Positions 22,376-33,194 of a stretch of DNA of 64,000 nucleotides are shown here, piece by piece. The notes beneath the pieces were generated by a model. That model saw nothing but the letters and a program-made list of their open reading frames with translations. It was not told the origin of the DNA and did no database searches. Made by a program: the position numbers and the translations under genes. Source of the DNA: Pararge aegeria (lineage: Eukaryota; Arthropoda; Insecta; Lepidoptera; Nymphalidae); NCBI RefSeq assembly GCF_905163445.1, contig NC_053190.1:3598501-3662500 (forward strand), read 5' to 3'. Position 1 is the stretch's first letter, and every line of letters starts with the position of its first letter.

Positions 22376-23034
22376 AGAATAGATTTTGTTAAATTGTGTA
22401 AGACTATTAATAGAACATTGCAATAAATCTTTACTTCTTTACCACTTCTTTACTAATATTATAAATGCGTTGTTTCTTTGGACGAGCTCGTCACAAGAAG
22501 CTCTACTATACTTCTACAAGAATTAACTAAAACTTATTAGTAGTATAGATATAAAATATGCCTTTTGAATTATTTTGTGATATAATTTTTTTCACGTTAC
22601 CTACAGAGTAGTAGCAGACCCCACACATTTCAAAGTATTTTGGAACACAATAACTGGGAATGCACGCTTGAGATATTTTACTATCCGGTGAGAAATAGCC
22701 TATATGTTGGGAACTTAAAGTGATTCGTTACAGTGGTCAGTAGGGTTGTCAACAGACGATGAATCGAGATTCTTAAAACGATTTATTTCGAGTCCTCCGG
22801 TAAAGCAAAAAATTACGATACAACGGACTTTGTAGCGTAACTGGTTGACCTTAACACGTCAATCGATCTTAAAATACATAATAAACCATTGCCACTGTAA
22901 AAAAAAATTATGCTATTTGCTATTCCAAGACCTAAACCAAACTAACTTCACACCATATTTATATATCAAAACTCGTTTATTAATTTTAGCGTGAAGGTGT
23001 AAGTATTAGAGAACCCAGATTTATTAATCGACAG

Positions 23035-23150
23035 CGCAGTGGCGCAATGGGCAGCGACCCTGCTTTATGTGTCCAAGGCTGTGGGTTCGATTCCCACAAC
23101 TAGAAAAAGTTTGTGTGTTGAGCATGAATTTTTTACAGTCTGGGTGTTTA
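23035..23150 (+). mobile_element. SINE-A 5' half
   Basis: GTGGCGCAATGGGCAGCGAC, GTGGGTTCGATTCCCACAAC and GTCTGGGTGTTTATCTAG; a SINE-C tail follows (23165-23215). Confidence 0.6.
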
Positions 23151-23164
23151 TCTAGACTTCGCAG

Positions 23165-23215
23165 AAGGTGATATTGCAGTCGAAGCTTAACTTGTAATGG
23201 AATATAAAAAAAAAA
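23165..23215 (+). mobile_element. SINE-C tail fragment
   Basis: GATATTGCAGTCGAAGCTTA and ACTTGTAATGGAATAAAAA-like end match the SINE-C 3' terminus. Confidence 0.4.
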
Positions 23216-23221
23216 GAATCA

Positions 23222-23305
23222 CAAGTCAACAACGCATGTCGAATTTGTAGTGGCCATTAGCGGGGCACATAGCTCTGAGAACTAATGGACAATGGGGTCC
23301 TTATA
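23222..23305 (+). pseudogene. RTE-like LINE fragment, short
   Basis: WPLAGHIALRTNGQWGP with a stop just before it corresponds to the same RTE C-terminal motif. Confidence 0.4.
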
Positions 23306-23334
23306 TAATACACATAAATACTTACTAGCGGACC

Positions 23335-23645
23335 CGCGCGACTTCGTCCGCGAATGAGTCGACTTAAAAAAGTAGTCGTATGTCCTATATAAATGATTCC
23401 GAGATTCCAATATAAATGAATCCTAGCTAGATCGATTTACCGAAACCTTCTGTATTCTAAATTTCATGAAAATCGTTGGAGCTGATTCCGAGATTTCAAT
23501 TATATATTATATATATATTTATCGATAGAACTAGCTAGATCGATTTATCGCCCCCAAAACCCCCTGTATACTAAATTTCATAAAAATCGTTGGAGCCGAT
23601 TCCGAGATTCCAAATATATATATATACAAGAATTACTCGTTTAAA
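23335..23645 (-). mobile_element. Helitron-like element with internal duplication
   Basis: The minus-strand 3' end reads GCGGACGAAGTCGCGCGGGT then CCGCTAG, next to T: stem GCGGAC/GTCCGC and CTAG. The opposite end is AT-rich and reaches AAGAATTACTCG. A block of about 105 bp (CTAGCTAGATCGATTTA to GATTCCGAGATT) occurs twice, at roughly 23426-23500 and 23530-23610. Confidence 0.6.
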
Positions 23646-23754
23646 GATGTAAGATAAATACAGATAAGCACCCAGATCCTCAAAAGCGTCTACGTAAAAT
23701 GTTGTTGGTCATCCCTATTCGTATTTGTCACGGCTGAAGCGTGTCGTCTCTGAA

Positions 23755-23895
23755 GGGCCACTCTCGCCGCGCGTACACGGTACACTACTCGCGAGACGCC
23801 ACTTGCTCGCTTTGCTACTCGCGCGAGTTAATTAGCCATGTGCGTTGTACATCTCGCAAGCAAACGCAAGTAAGACATGCGGTGTTCACAGATAC
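23755..23895. mobile_element. CpG-rich palindromic MITE remnant
   Basis: ACTTGCTCGCTTTGCTACTC on the left is the imperfect complement of GCAAGCAAACGCAAGTAAGA on the right, around GCGCGAGTTAATTAGCCATG. Strongly GC-rich against its surroundings. Confidence 0.4.
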
Positions 23896-24019
23896 ATTTA
23901 AAATAAACACATGATAAAAACATTCTGTGCAGTGCCCCTGTTGGACCGTACATCGAAGCATCCTATGAGATATATGCACCAACCGTTGCCACTTTTAATG
24001 AGTTCAGGCTCGGGGTAAC

Positions 24020-24105
24020 TTAGCGGGCGATACATAACACAAGCTAACGCTTACTTTGGGGCTAGGTTGCGATGTGTTTATTGTCGTATTATATATTTCA
24101 AGACC
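24020..24105 (+). mobile_element. SINE-A 3' fragment
   Basis: ACATAACACAAGCTAACGCT, TACTTTGGGGCTAGGTTGCG and GTTTATTGTCGTATTATAT. Confidence 0.5.
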
Positions 24106-24419
24106 TACCGATATCGTTAATATGGATAAACCAAACTCATTTTATAACAAACTAATGTAACCTACTTTTGTTTCTACCGGCAACGTAATAAAATTTTAGA
24201 ACACAAATGCTGCTAATGCGACTTAACTAAGATATTTAGATTTATTCCCTCATTAATTATTTTGTAGGTACTAATGAGTACTATAGTTATGTACTACATA
24301 ATTTGTATGTACAATCAATAGTTTTCTCAGCGCAGGCCAAGTAATGATTTTATAATGCAAAATTTTGTTACTTTGGGTTAAGTTATTGCAATATTCTTAA
24401 GGATCTTCAATTTTTTAAA

Positions 24420-24556
24420 AATAAATTATAGCCTATGTTACTTCTTGATAGTTTAGCTTTCTTTTGGCAAAGAAATGGTTGAAATCGTTCCAGTACGTTC
24501 TGTACAAACATCCTAACAAAAACATCTTTCCTCTTTATAATATTAGTATAGATTAC
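24420..24556 (+). repeat. Dispersed repeat fragment
   Basis: AGCCTATGTTACTTCTTGAT, TGGTTGAAATCGTTCCAGTA and CTTTATAATATTAGTATAGA match the far end of the same Helitron-like repeat class as 33525-33890. Confidence 0.35.
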
Positions 24557-24825
24557 AAAAAGCTATATATTAAAGCATTGGCTAAATAACAGTGTGAAAG
24601 CATTTCGTATTTAAATTGTCAGGACATGCGAATCGGTATTCACCATTCGTCAAAGTAATGCGTTGCCATTTGTAAAAATAACTTTGCTTCCGGCGTAATA
24701 AAGTTAACAACCGTTGAAGACAAGGAAGTATGATGTTTACTGCTGCAATAAAGGGATATTTTTTAATCCACGTAGAATATATTCACCTTCCCTCTCCATT
24801 TCTCCCAGTGCCTTACAAATTTAAA

Positions 24826-25078
24826 ATCAAATTCAAAATTCATTTATTTCAAGTAGGCCTAACCTAAGCAATGTACCGTTAGAACCGTCGAGCATGTCTG
24901 TTAGTAGCCACTCTACCAACGGTTTGGAAGACAAATTCTTCAAGAAGCTGGCAAAATACTCAGCAGTTGCTCTTCACTAACATTTCCGAATTTAACAATT
25001 ATTGTTCATCGTCCTTAACACAGATAAAATCTAGCTTGGGTAGCCAGTTCGTCAACTCATTATATGTGCAATTTTGAT
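24826..25078 (-). mobile_element. CR1-like LINE 3' end (T1), diverged
   Basis: On the plus strand TTCAAAATTCATTTATTTCA and GTAGGCCTAACCTAAGC precede TAGCCACTCTACCAACGG: the T1 tail in reverse. Confidence 0.55.
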
Positions 25079-25114
25079 GAAAGAAATAAACGATATTATT
25101 ATTTATTATTATTA

Positions 25115-25415
25115 TTAAAGTCAAAAAGTCAAAAATATCTTTATTCAAGTAAAGGCCCATAGGTGGCACTATATTTAGTTATTTATTATATCCGTCAACT
25201 TAAAACTCAAGATACTATGGGTTTCAAATGCACCCTGGTCTTAGAAGCCCACAACAAGGCCGGTGTTTTTATTTGCAATCGCTATCCCACATTTTCATTT
25301 AAAATTATTAGAAGATCAATAATTCACACCCAAGCTTATTATTGATTACGTAGTCCTTTATACTATTATAGGACTTTTCCCTAAGCTTACGTTTATTACA
25401 AACTTTGAACTTTTT
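25115..25415 (-). mobile_element. LINE 3' end (T2)
   Basis: GTCAAAAAGTCAAAAATATC tail (seen on plus), AGGCCCATAGGTGGCAC, CACCCTGGTCTTAGAAGCCC, ATTAGAAGATCAATAATTCA and ACTATTATAGGACTTTTCCC. Confidence 0.55.
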
Positions 25416-25584
25416 AACTTGAACTTGTTCTACCTTATGTGAGATAAAAGCGGAGCGGTTTGCTTCCAAGTAACCTTGTCATTAAGAATTTCACCAATAA
25501 TAATTTAAATGTGACAAATGTATCTTTTCGTTTTGTTTTCTTGTTACAATCACTTCTTTTAGTAGGTACTGAATAAATAAACAG

Positions 25585-25750
25585 TTGGCGGTCTGCAAGA
25601 TGTTTTTGGTGTGGAGTAAAAAGCTAGCAGAAATTATAAATAACACCATACAAATTCTCCTGCTTTTCGCAGAGTATAGCAAATTAAGCTTAATTTTCAT
25701 AATATATCATGGAATTCCGTAAAGTAACGCCTGCTTCTATCGAAGAATAT
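25585..25750 (+). mobile_element. Penelope-like repeat, 3' part
   Basis: GGTGTGGAGTAAAAAGCTAG, AATTATAAATAACACCATAC, GCAGAGTATAGCAAATTAAG, CTTAATTTTCATAATATATC, then ATGGAATTCCGTAAAG and CCTGCTTCTATCG. Lacks the hammerhead-like part. Confidence 0.45.
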
Positions 25751-26039
25751 GTTTTTGTTATACAATCGCCTCTATGATGCAATAACTTGTGTGGCGAAAA
25801 TGAAATGCACCCGATGTGATCCCAATACCATTTCTAATCTGACAGCTTTGATGTGAACTGACACAACAAACAACGACATATAACAGTTCCATTTCCTTGT
25901 TAGGACCACACTGAATTGTACCTACCACTTGTCAAACTAAATAGATAAAATTTACATAGGTACTGTTAATTTACTGTTAGACGTTAGTGTTATGTACCAA
26001 GTACTATAAGTGTTAGGTACCTATAGTTAAATAATGATG

Positions 26040-26296
26040 TCATCATCACATCAACTTATTACCGGCCCACTTCAGAGCGTGGGTCTCCAGCTTTCAGTCC
26101 ACCACACCGGCCCATTGCGGATTGGTGGACTCCACACACCTTTGAAAACATTATGGAGAACTCTCGGGCGTGTAGAGGTTTTCCTTCGTTATTTAAATGA
26201 TTTCAATTAAAAACGCTTAAAACAAAAGTTATAGAGGTGCGTGCCGAGGATCGAACTAGGACTGACTGAAGGGAGGCCGAAGTACCTAACCACTTA
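26040..26296 (-). mobile_element. SINE-B
   Basis: TCATCATCACATCAACTTAT, TACCGGCCCACTTCAGAGCG, GGAGAACTCTCGGGCGTGTA and TGCCGAGGATCGAACTAGG. Ends where the satellite-like array begins. Confidence 0.6.
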
Positions 26297-26301
26297 ATAC
26301 C

Positions 26302-27775
26302 TAACATGTAAATGGTTGGAGCCAGAATTTGGTTAGCAGATGAGTTTAGAGGCGCACATCCAATTAGTGACGTAATTAATATTACGTGACAATTTCAATG
26401 ACTGTCACCCACCCATTGTTTGACGCGGCGACCAACGGCTTTTTATTAGGTACATTTTATTTAAATATTTATCTTCTCGTATGAAATTCATAAGTGAAAT
26501 GCTATCCGACTCAGCATTTAAAATTTCCTATACTAAGGCACTGAAATAATTTCAAATTCAACAATATAACATGTAGATCACAAATTGGTTAGCAGACGAG
26601 GCGCACGTTGTCCAATTAGTGACGTAATTAATATTGCGTGACAATTTCAATCACCGCCACCCACTCCATTGTTTGACTCGGCGGCCGTGTGGTTATCGGG
26701 CATGTTTTAAACGTTTTATTACTTTTTATCAAAATATTAACATTCTCATATGAAATTCCTAAATGCTGGACGACTCAGTATTTAAAATTTCCTTTACAAA
26801 GGCACTTAAATAATTTTAAAATCAACATTATAGAAGAATCTGGAAGAGATCGCTATGTAGCAATAAGGCTCCCAAATTATATTATACTTTTTGTTAAATA
26901 TTTACTTATAATTTTACTATATGTTTATGTGGTGTACAATAAAAGTGTATTCATTAATTCATTCATTCATTATAACCGCCACCCACTCCGTTGTATGCCG
27001 CGGCGACCGTGCGGGTATTTGGCGTGTTGTAAGCGTTCTATTACTATTTATTATTTTTTATCAAAATATTTATCTTCTCGTATAAAATTCCTAAGTGATA
27101 TGTTGGATGACTCAGCATTTGAATTTTCAAAATCAGCAATATAACATGTTAATGGTTTTTATCAGAAATTGGTTAGCAGACGAAGCGCACTTGACCAATT
27201 AGTGACGCAATTAATATTGCGTGACAATTTCAATCACCACCATCCACTCCTTTGTTTGACGTGGCGACGTAGGTTTAAAAACGTTATATGACAATTTAGT
27301 ACATTTAAATAAAAAACCAAATTAAAACTGATGTTTTCATCAAAAGCCCTGTGTCTAAATAAAAAATGTTGCGAACTGTCCATTTTCTCAGTTATGGGTA
27401 AAAGTAAGTGGTACAAACTGCGCCTTAGATTAAATGTAGGTATATTTATGTCCGCGGACGAAGGTTGCATGCGTTGATTTGGTATTCTTCAAGATCCTCA
27501 ACTTGCTATTTATCTCACACGACTTCAACTAGCCCATCGTCTGGAGTCATCATTTCAGATTTCTTATACTTGTAACATTATAAATAAGTTAAAAAGGAAC
27601 AATATAACATGATAATGGTCGTTACCACAAATTGGTTAGCAGGCGAAGCGCACTTGACCAATTAGTGACGTAATTAATACTGCGTGACAATTTCAATCAC
27701 CGCCACCCACTCTGTTGTTTGACGCGGCGTCCGTGGCTGAGAGTGTGTTACACGTTTTATTACGATGTATTATTT
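26302..27775 (+). repeat. Satellite-like array, units of about 264 bp
   Basis: Four to five head-to-tail units starting near 26302, 26567, about 26972 (5' part missing), 27141 and 27604. Each carries TTGGTTAGCAG, then CAATTAGTGACGTAATTAAT, GCGTGACAATTTCAATC, CCACCCACTC and TTGTTTGACGCGGCG. The best-preserved spacing is about 264 bp (units 1 to 2). Unit 2/3 is split by a LINE tail (26829-26971), and 27275-27600 is unrelated filler. The core ACGTAAT-TAAT-ATTACGT is palindromic in unit 1. A short frame beginning MKFI and ending ALK in unit 1 is shifted in unit 2, so it is probably not coding. Open frames across this region are chance readings of the repeat. Confidence 0.75.
26829..26971 (+). mobile_element. 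5'-truncated LINE tail inserted in the array
   Basis: Carries GGAAGAGATCGCTATGTAGC, AATAAGGCTCCC, GTGGTGTACAATAAAAGTG and a terminal (ATTC)n. This is the common lepidopteran LINE 3' UTR with a hairpin around the ATCGC/GCGAT pair (called T3 below). It interrupts one satellite unit. Confidence 0.6.
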
Positions 27776-28370
27776 TATAGATTACGAAAAACAAAATGTC
27801 TCAATGTACTTATATAGATTGGAGTTTTTTGTTTTACTCCGATTGTTATTTTACATAGAAATACATTCTAACGACAATAACATCGATATATCTATTTTGT
27901 TATATTTTACCAAAATCCCATGATGTCCAGTGTCAGTTATAAAAAATGTAAGTGTGCGCAAGCCTTATATTATCATTTAAACATTATGAATTCCAGCCTC
28001 TTTATAAATCACAAAAGATTTCAAAACTGCGGAAAACTTTCCCGGACTGCCAGTTGAGGTATCATTCTGATAACAAACTTTGATATGAAGCACTCCTGAA
28101 TTATGATAATGAACGTAGAGCCATAGAGTAAGTATAGTCTTACAGAGGTCTGGCGACGCCGTCTAGATGTAATCGTCAAAGAGTAACTGAACACTAGAAA
28201 TATAAGGAAGAGAAGGTTAGTATTGCCAAGAGTATAGTCATAGCCTTCATAGGGTACCAAAGGAATAAACATAGGAGAGACTGACTTTGGCTTTAAAAAT
28301 TAAAATGAGGCCTTTTATCAGCACTGACTGATAATTGCTAAGGCTCATGTGCCTGTTAATACTATTAATT
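27776..28370. other. Unassigned DNA
   Basis: A minus-strand frame (28021-28272) contains SRRRRQTSVRLYLLYG but no recognised domain; likely chance or an old LINE piece. Confidence 0.3.
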
Positions 28371-28628
28371 ACTTCGCAGTGGGCATCGACCCTGCCTTCT
28401 GAGTCCAAAGCCGTGGGTTCGATTCCCACAACTAGAAAATGTTTGTGTGATGAACATGAATGTTTTTCAGTGTCTGGGTGTTTATCAGTATATTATAAGT
28501 ATTTACGTGTATTATATTCATAAAGATATCCATCAGCTATCTTAGTACCCATAACACAAGCTATGCTTACTTTGGGGCTAGATGGCGATGTGTGTATGGT
28601 CGTAGTATATTTATTTATTTATTTTATT
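28371..28628 (+). mobile_element. SINE-A (Metulj-like), head shortened
   Basis: CGCAGTGGGCATCGACCCTG, GTGGGTTCGATTCCCACAAC, GAATGTTTTTCAGTGTCTGG, GGGGCTAGATGGCGATGTG and (TTTA)n. Confidence 0.7.
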
Positions 28629-28725
28629 TAACCACGACCTTGTAACCTGAAACAGCAATGCCGCTTAACCGCAGAAATAAGTTGGCATAGTACTTCCCCG
28701 GACGTGCTCTATCTCAAAAAGCTCT
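28629..28725 (-). repeat. Repeat H fragment
   Basis: ACCACGACCTTGTAACCTGA, AACAGCAATGCCGCTTAACC and GTGCTCTATCTCAAAAAGC. Confidence 0.45.
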
Positions 28726-29084
28726 ACTAAAACTAGAAGTTACAATCCAGGTGAAAAAAAAAAAGTGTCTTTAAAAAAATTTTACTGAATCCAAACGCTT
28801 ACTAAAAAGTATTATCCAGATTAAAAATGGGTTCCTCGGGATGATTGTAATGTGTACGGGACAGTGCGAGTCGGAATCCCGGCAGAATTACACTGTATTT
28901 TTTCTGATATTATTGTCTTATAATGTACACGTTTTTTTCATTACTCTTTGGTGAACAGTATGTTTTCAAAAAATATTAAAAAGTGCGAAAAAATAGATAA
29001 AAACAAACAAAATAATTTTTTTTGGTAGGTATGTTTTATTTATTTTCATGACAATTTGAAAATAAACTTTCCACTGAGAGTAAC

Positions 29085-29400
29085 AAATATATGGTTTACA
29101 TTATACCTAAGACAGGTAAGAAAAAAATTACTTTAAAGAGTACATTGTATATTATGAAAATTAAGCTTAATTTGCTACACGCCGCGAAAAGCCGGAGGAT
29201 CTGTATGGTGTAATTTATAATTTCTTCAATCCTTATACTCCACTCCACACAGAGCATCCTCAGTTGTTGACTTTGCATTGTAAAGGATTGAAAACATTAT
29301 ACACCATATAGATTCTCCTCACCGAAGAGTGTAGCAAATTAAGCTTCATTTTCATAATATATCATGGAATTCCGCGAAGAAACACCTGCTTCTATCCAAT
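29085..29400. mobile_element. Penelope-like repeat, head-to-head pair
   Basis: A minus-strand copy (29148 to about 29283) containing AACTGAGGATGCTCTG faces a plus-strand copy (about 29284-29400) ending in CTTCATTTTCATAATATATC and ATGGAATTCCGCG. The outer arms TATGAAAATTAAGCTTAATT pair as a long inverted repeat. Confidence 0.45.
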
Positions 29401-29404
29401 AGTA

Positions 29405-29531
29405 CATTGTAAGGCATGGAATAAGAGTTACCGACAAAAGTAAACGAGTTGCGAAGCTGTTGTGGCAAAGAGTGGGGCACATAGCTCGGTGCACCGACAG
29501 ACGTTGGGCTCCCAAGCTGCTGGAATAGTAA
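29405..29531 (+). pseudogene. RTE-like LINE fragment
   Basis: Reads GIRVTDKSKRVAKLLWQRVG, HIARCTDRRWAPKLLE, stop: the RTE-like C-terminal motif (K-WQ-GHIAR-D-RW). Follows directly on the Penelope-like pair. Confidence 0.55.
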
Positions 29532-30138
29532 ACGTAATTTTTGCGATCTTGGAAACTTAAAAAAGCTGAAGTATAATTTTTATTAACCTCTAGATTGACG
29601 CCTACCATAAATATATCTGATTTCTTGATAAGCCATTACATGTATAAATTACAAACTATATTAACACCTGTAAAATAATGCATAATAATATCTATTATTA
29701 TAAAATTCAAGACATACCGATGTAGATAATTTAAAACTTAGTGTTTATATCCTCTTTGACTTAAGGTATTTGCGTACTACGTGACCTTCAATAGAGTACC
29801 AAACACAAAGAATTCGCTGGTATTGCACAATCCAAGGGTTGTTTTATTTATATGGGGGTGAATGCACGTGACGGCTTTGGGGCGAGGGTGGCTACACAGT
29901 CGGTACCTAAACTCTAGTGAACAGATTAGTAGATAAAAATATTAATCTGATTTGTCTTAAATTAGGTTCCACCGGCTCTTCTGCGTAGCTTTTTACCTGA
30001 ATTACTCAATCGTTGTTGTTTCATTAAAGTAAAGTGGATACCTAGTGGCTAGTAAATTCGCCCTTCTTTTTACGCGTCTTAGTTCTATCCCCGACAAGAA
30101 CCTATAACTGTTCGGAACAATGAACGTTGCAATAACAA

Positions 30139-30248
30139 AACAGTGAAGGAAAACATCATGAGGAAACCTGACTGAGAATTCTCTATCTCTCAACGGCGTG
30201 TGTAGTCTACAAATTCGCAATGCCAGCGTGCATCGTGGTTGACTGCAT
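30139..30248 (+). mobile_element. SINE-B middle fragment
   Basis: CAGTGAAGGAAAACATCATG, AGGAAACCTGACTGAGAA and a degraded GCCAGCGTG-GTGGTTGACT. Confidence 0.45.
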
Positions 30249-30489
30249 GTTACTCGAATGTTATGTTAAGTTCTGAGTAAGTTAGTATAATAATATAGTA
30301 AAATGTTAATCATAAAATTACGTACATTTTTGAAATGAAAATTAAGTCAAATCTACTACCACCTATTGTAGTTTATTTAAATTGATTTTACTTGGTGTAA
30401 CATTAATTATTTCAGAAGTCAGTTTTTCGCTTTAAATGTTAGGCACGTAGATGCTTCGTGAGAGAGTTAATCTAAGCTGTGAGACTTAA

Positions 30490-30677
30490 GCCCGTTTTCA
30501 CAATACGACGAAATATGCCTAAATAATAAGCCTAACCTAACGAGGTTCCTATGCATACATCAACCATTCGCTAATAACTATCACCTAAGAGTTGGTGAAA
30601 CGTTTTCTTTTCTTTAGACATTGCCAAAATCATTAGGCACTAGATATAAGCCATGCCTAGGTTTAGTGAAAAAGGGC
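30490..30677 (+). mobile_element. 188-bp MITE
   Basis: Ends GCCCGTTTTCACAA and, complemented, GCCCTTTTTCACTA (12 of 14 match). The interior repeats phrases such as AATATGCCTAAATAATAAGC and ATTAGGCACTAGATATAAGC in opposite orientation. A similar end, AGACCTTTTTTCACATTAGG, occurs near 41186. Confidence 0.55.
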
Positions 30678-30734
30678 ACGAATGTCATCTCCCGCGAGTA
30701 ATGAAATTGGTTTAATTATTATTATTAAACTCTT

Positions 30735-30832
30735 CATTTGTATACCACAACGTTAACATATACAAAAATATAATAAAAACAGAAACATAAAGAATCAAGA
30801 AGAATACAAGAGGCGGCCTTATCGCTCGATAG
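30735..30832 (-). mobile_element. LINE 3' tail (T3)
   Basis: Plus strand TTTGTATACCACAACG, AAGAATACAAGAGGCGGCC and TTATCGCTCGATAG. Confidence 0.4.
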
Positions 30833-31424
30833 TGAATAATGACAATGTGATAAATAATTTTATCAGAATTCATAGTAATATTATGATAAAATAATTAAAT
30901 ACACGTTGGCGGTAGCTTACAACCTTTATGTTGTGTACAGAAATAATTCAAACGGCTTCCACGTTATTAAATTTACAAAATAAAGCTCTAGAATATTCCG
31001 GTACTCATTAATAACAACATCTGTTCCTGATTTACTTTTTAAACGAATTTAAAAAAGGAGTGCGTCAATCTGATACCTTGTTGTCATTTTTTTTTTGTTA
31101 CCCTTCTGTGTAAAAACTATTTTCCGAATTGTTAAGAAAGTAATAAAACACACTTACATAAAGAATATCTCTTTTTTTATCGCTGTTGTTTTTTTATATT
31201 TTTAAAACATACTTTACACTTTAAAGAACTTAATGAAAATAATGTTTAAATTATAATGGAAGTTGGAAAACTAATATTTTGTAATACGTTCTCTGCTTGT
31301 CGCCCTATCAATGATCTTGCTTAAAATTTACACAACATACAGAAAATTTATAAAATGGGTATATAATTAAACTTTTGATAAGTATAAAATGTTCATGACA
31401 CTGAGTGTCATGTGCATGTCACGA

Positions 31425-31505
31425 CTGCATTCTCTGAACCTCAGTCCTACATGGACTCGAACGATGCAGAAATGCCTCCCGGTGTCTCAGTCGTTAATCA
31501 TACAT
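31425..31505 (-). repeat. Repeat D, 5' part
   Basis: Plus strand TACATGGACTCGAACGATGC and CTCCCGGTGTCTCAGTCG, the reverse of repeat D's start. Confidence 0.45.
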
Positions 31506-31854
31506 TTATGTACCCTGTATCTTGGAGATGGTCATAGAATACTTTTATCCTGAATAACCACAATACCCTAGGTAGGGTAAAAAAGCTAAGCCTTTTCGAA
31601 GCTTCACAGGTATATCCGTTTTAGTAATATTTTGCTTAGAGATAGAAAAGTTTCGGTTCTTGCAGTATTTAAAAAAAACGAACAAAGTGCGTACAAAGTC
31701 TCGAGCAACAACTAGTATCATCATCATCAATAGCTTATCATAGTCCACTGCTGGGCAAAAGGCCTCCCCAGCGGGATTATCACCTCAGTAGATAATATTA
31801 GTAGCACTCTGAACACTGCTGGATGTACAGCTAGAGGTAAGAGAGGTTGCCTGT

Positions 31855-31982
31855 AAGAGATTGCTTGCAGCAATAAGGCCACCTTTGCATGCCTACGATT
31901 CTTGTTGTTGTTTATTCTATATTTTATGTATATTCTGATGTTTGTGTGCAATAAAGTATTTCTTCTTCTTCTTCTTCTTCTA
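31855..31982 (+). mobile_element. LINE 3' tail (T3), (CTT)n end
   Basis: GTAAGAGATTGCTTGCAGCA, ATAAGGCCACCTTTGCATGC, TTGTGTGCAATAAAGTATTT and (CTT)8. Confidence 0.5.
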
Positions 31983-32479
31983 GAGAAACTCTGCTGATTT
32001 TCTTTTTTTTTTGCTGTTTAAAAATGTTTTTTTTAATACAGTGTTTTCAAAGTTTTTTGTGAGGGAGCGTAGAGAGAACTTGAGCGGCACTCGTAAAAAA
32101 AATTAATTGGGGTAAAATGTTCAAAGTGACAAGGCGAGCTCACACATGCAAAATTGCTCGTTATCTTTATACGTATAACCGCGTTTTTTTTTTAAATCAT
32201 ATTGTTAAGTTTTGCCTTCTTGCAAAAATCAACGATCCTAACCATCGTTCAGTTTTTAAACATAACACATTAAATTTTAAAATACTTTTATTTGTTTTGG
32301 TAGGTAAGCTCAAAAAATTATAATCTTGATATTATTGTGAGGCGATCTTTAAATCAAAAGTGAAATGAAGGTTGGTACCAATATTAATATTTTATATGAT
32401 ATATTAATGATTGCAATAATTCATCATGTCAATAGAGACTTCTGTTGAGGCTAGTTAGCATCCTTCCGACAAAGAAAAT

Positions 32480-32700
32480 GCACCAATAATTATATCAAAA
32501 TACACAGCGACATGAACATTGGCCGTAAATAATTTTAATTATTTCTTGTAAACTATTTATTAATTAAATAAACGTTATCTGCACTTTTGTTAAAATGCTA
32601 ATCAATTTAATAAAATATGTGGGATAAATCAAATTAAGTTATCCAAAGTTTTATTATTCACTTTTTAAAATGACTGTAACATTAGTTTCCTTGCGCAGGT
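32480..32700 (+). repeat. Repeat D, 3' part
   Basis: ATATCAAAATACACAGCGAC, ATGAACATTGGCCGTAAATA and AAAATGACTGTAACATTAGT. Confidence 0.4.
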
Positions 32701-32999
32701 AGATATTTAAAAAAAACGTAATAGATTCGAAAATTTAAAAAAAAAAATAGATTGTAATAATAAATATATCACAATAATACCTACCTACCTACGATTCCAG
32801 AACGTAACTTTTCTCTTAGAATCGCATTTTCAATTAAAAAACCGCTATTATTTGAAAATTGCAAAGCCGCAATACTTTAATTCGCAATCTACTGAAGTTA
32901 CATATAACTTACCTACTCGGTACTCCAGTAGCGTAAACACAAACACAGTCCACTCCAGTCTAATCCAATCCAATCACAACATAATAGAAAACTGAAAAC

Positions 33000-33145
33000 A
33001 CAGTTCGGTCCGAGAATTTCAATTTATCGTAATAAGTTGCCAGAGCGCTGCCAAGCGCAGGACATGCTCTCCCGACGGGCCGCGCGCTTATTCTGGACTC
33101 TGGGATACCTCTGGAGTGAATGAATGCGAGGGAAAACGAGGTAAG
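33000..33145 (+). promoter_or_regulatory. Possible promoter or 5' UTR exon
   Basis: A GC-rich patch (CTCCCGACGGGCCGCGCGCT) follows a run with initiator-like CAGTTC and precedes a good splice donor GAG|GTAAGG near 33141. No protein is recognised. It may be a noncoding first exon or nothing. Confidence 0.2.
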
Positions 33146-33194
33146 GGCGCTGTTACATCAGACGGCATACATACATATTTTAACCTTTTTTTAA

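Noticed and set aside
26689..27144. 151-codon plus-strand frame
   Set aside because: It runs through satellite units and an inserted LINE tail, so it cannot be one gene.
26302..27775. CRISPR array
   Set aside because: Repeat units are long, diverged and without unique spacers of constant size.
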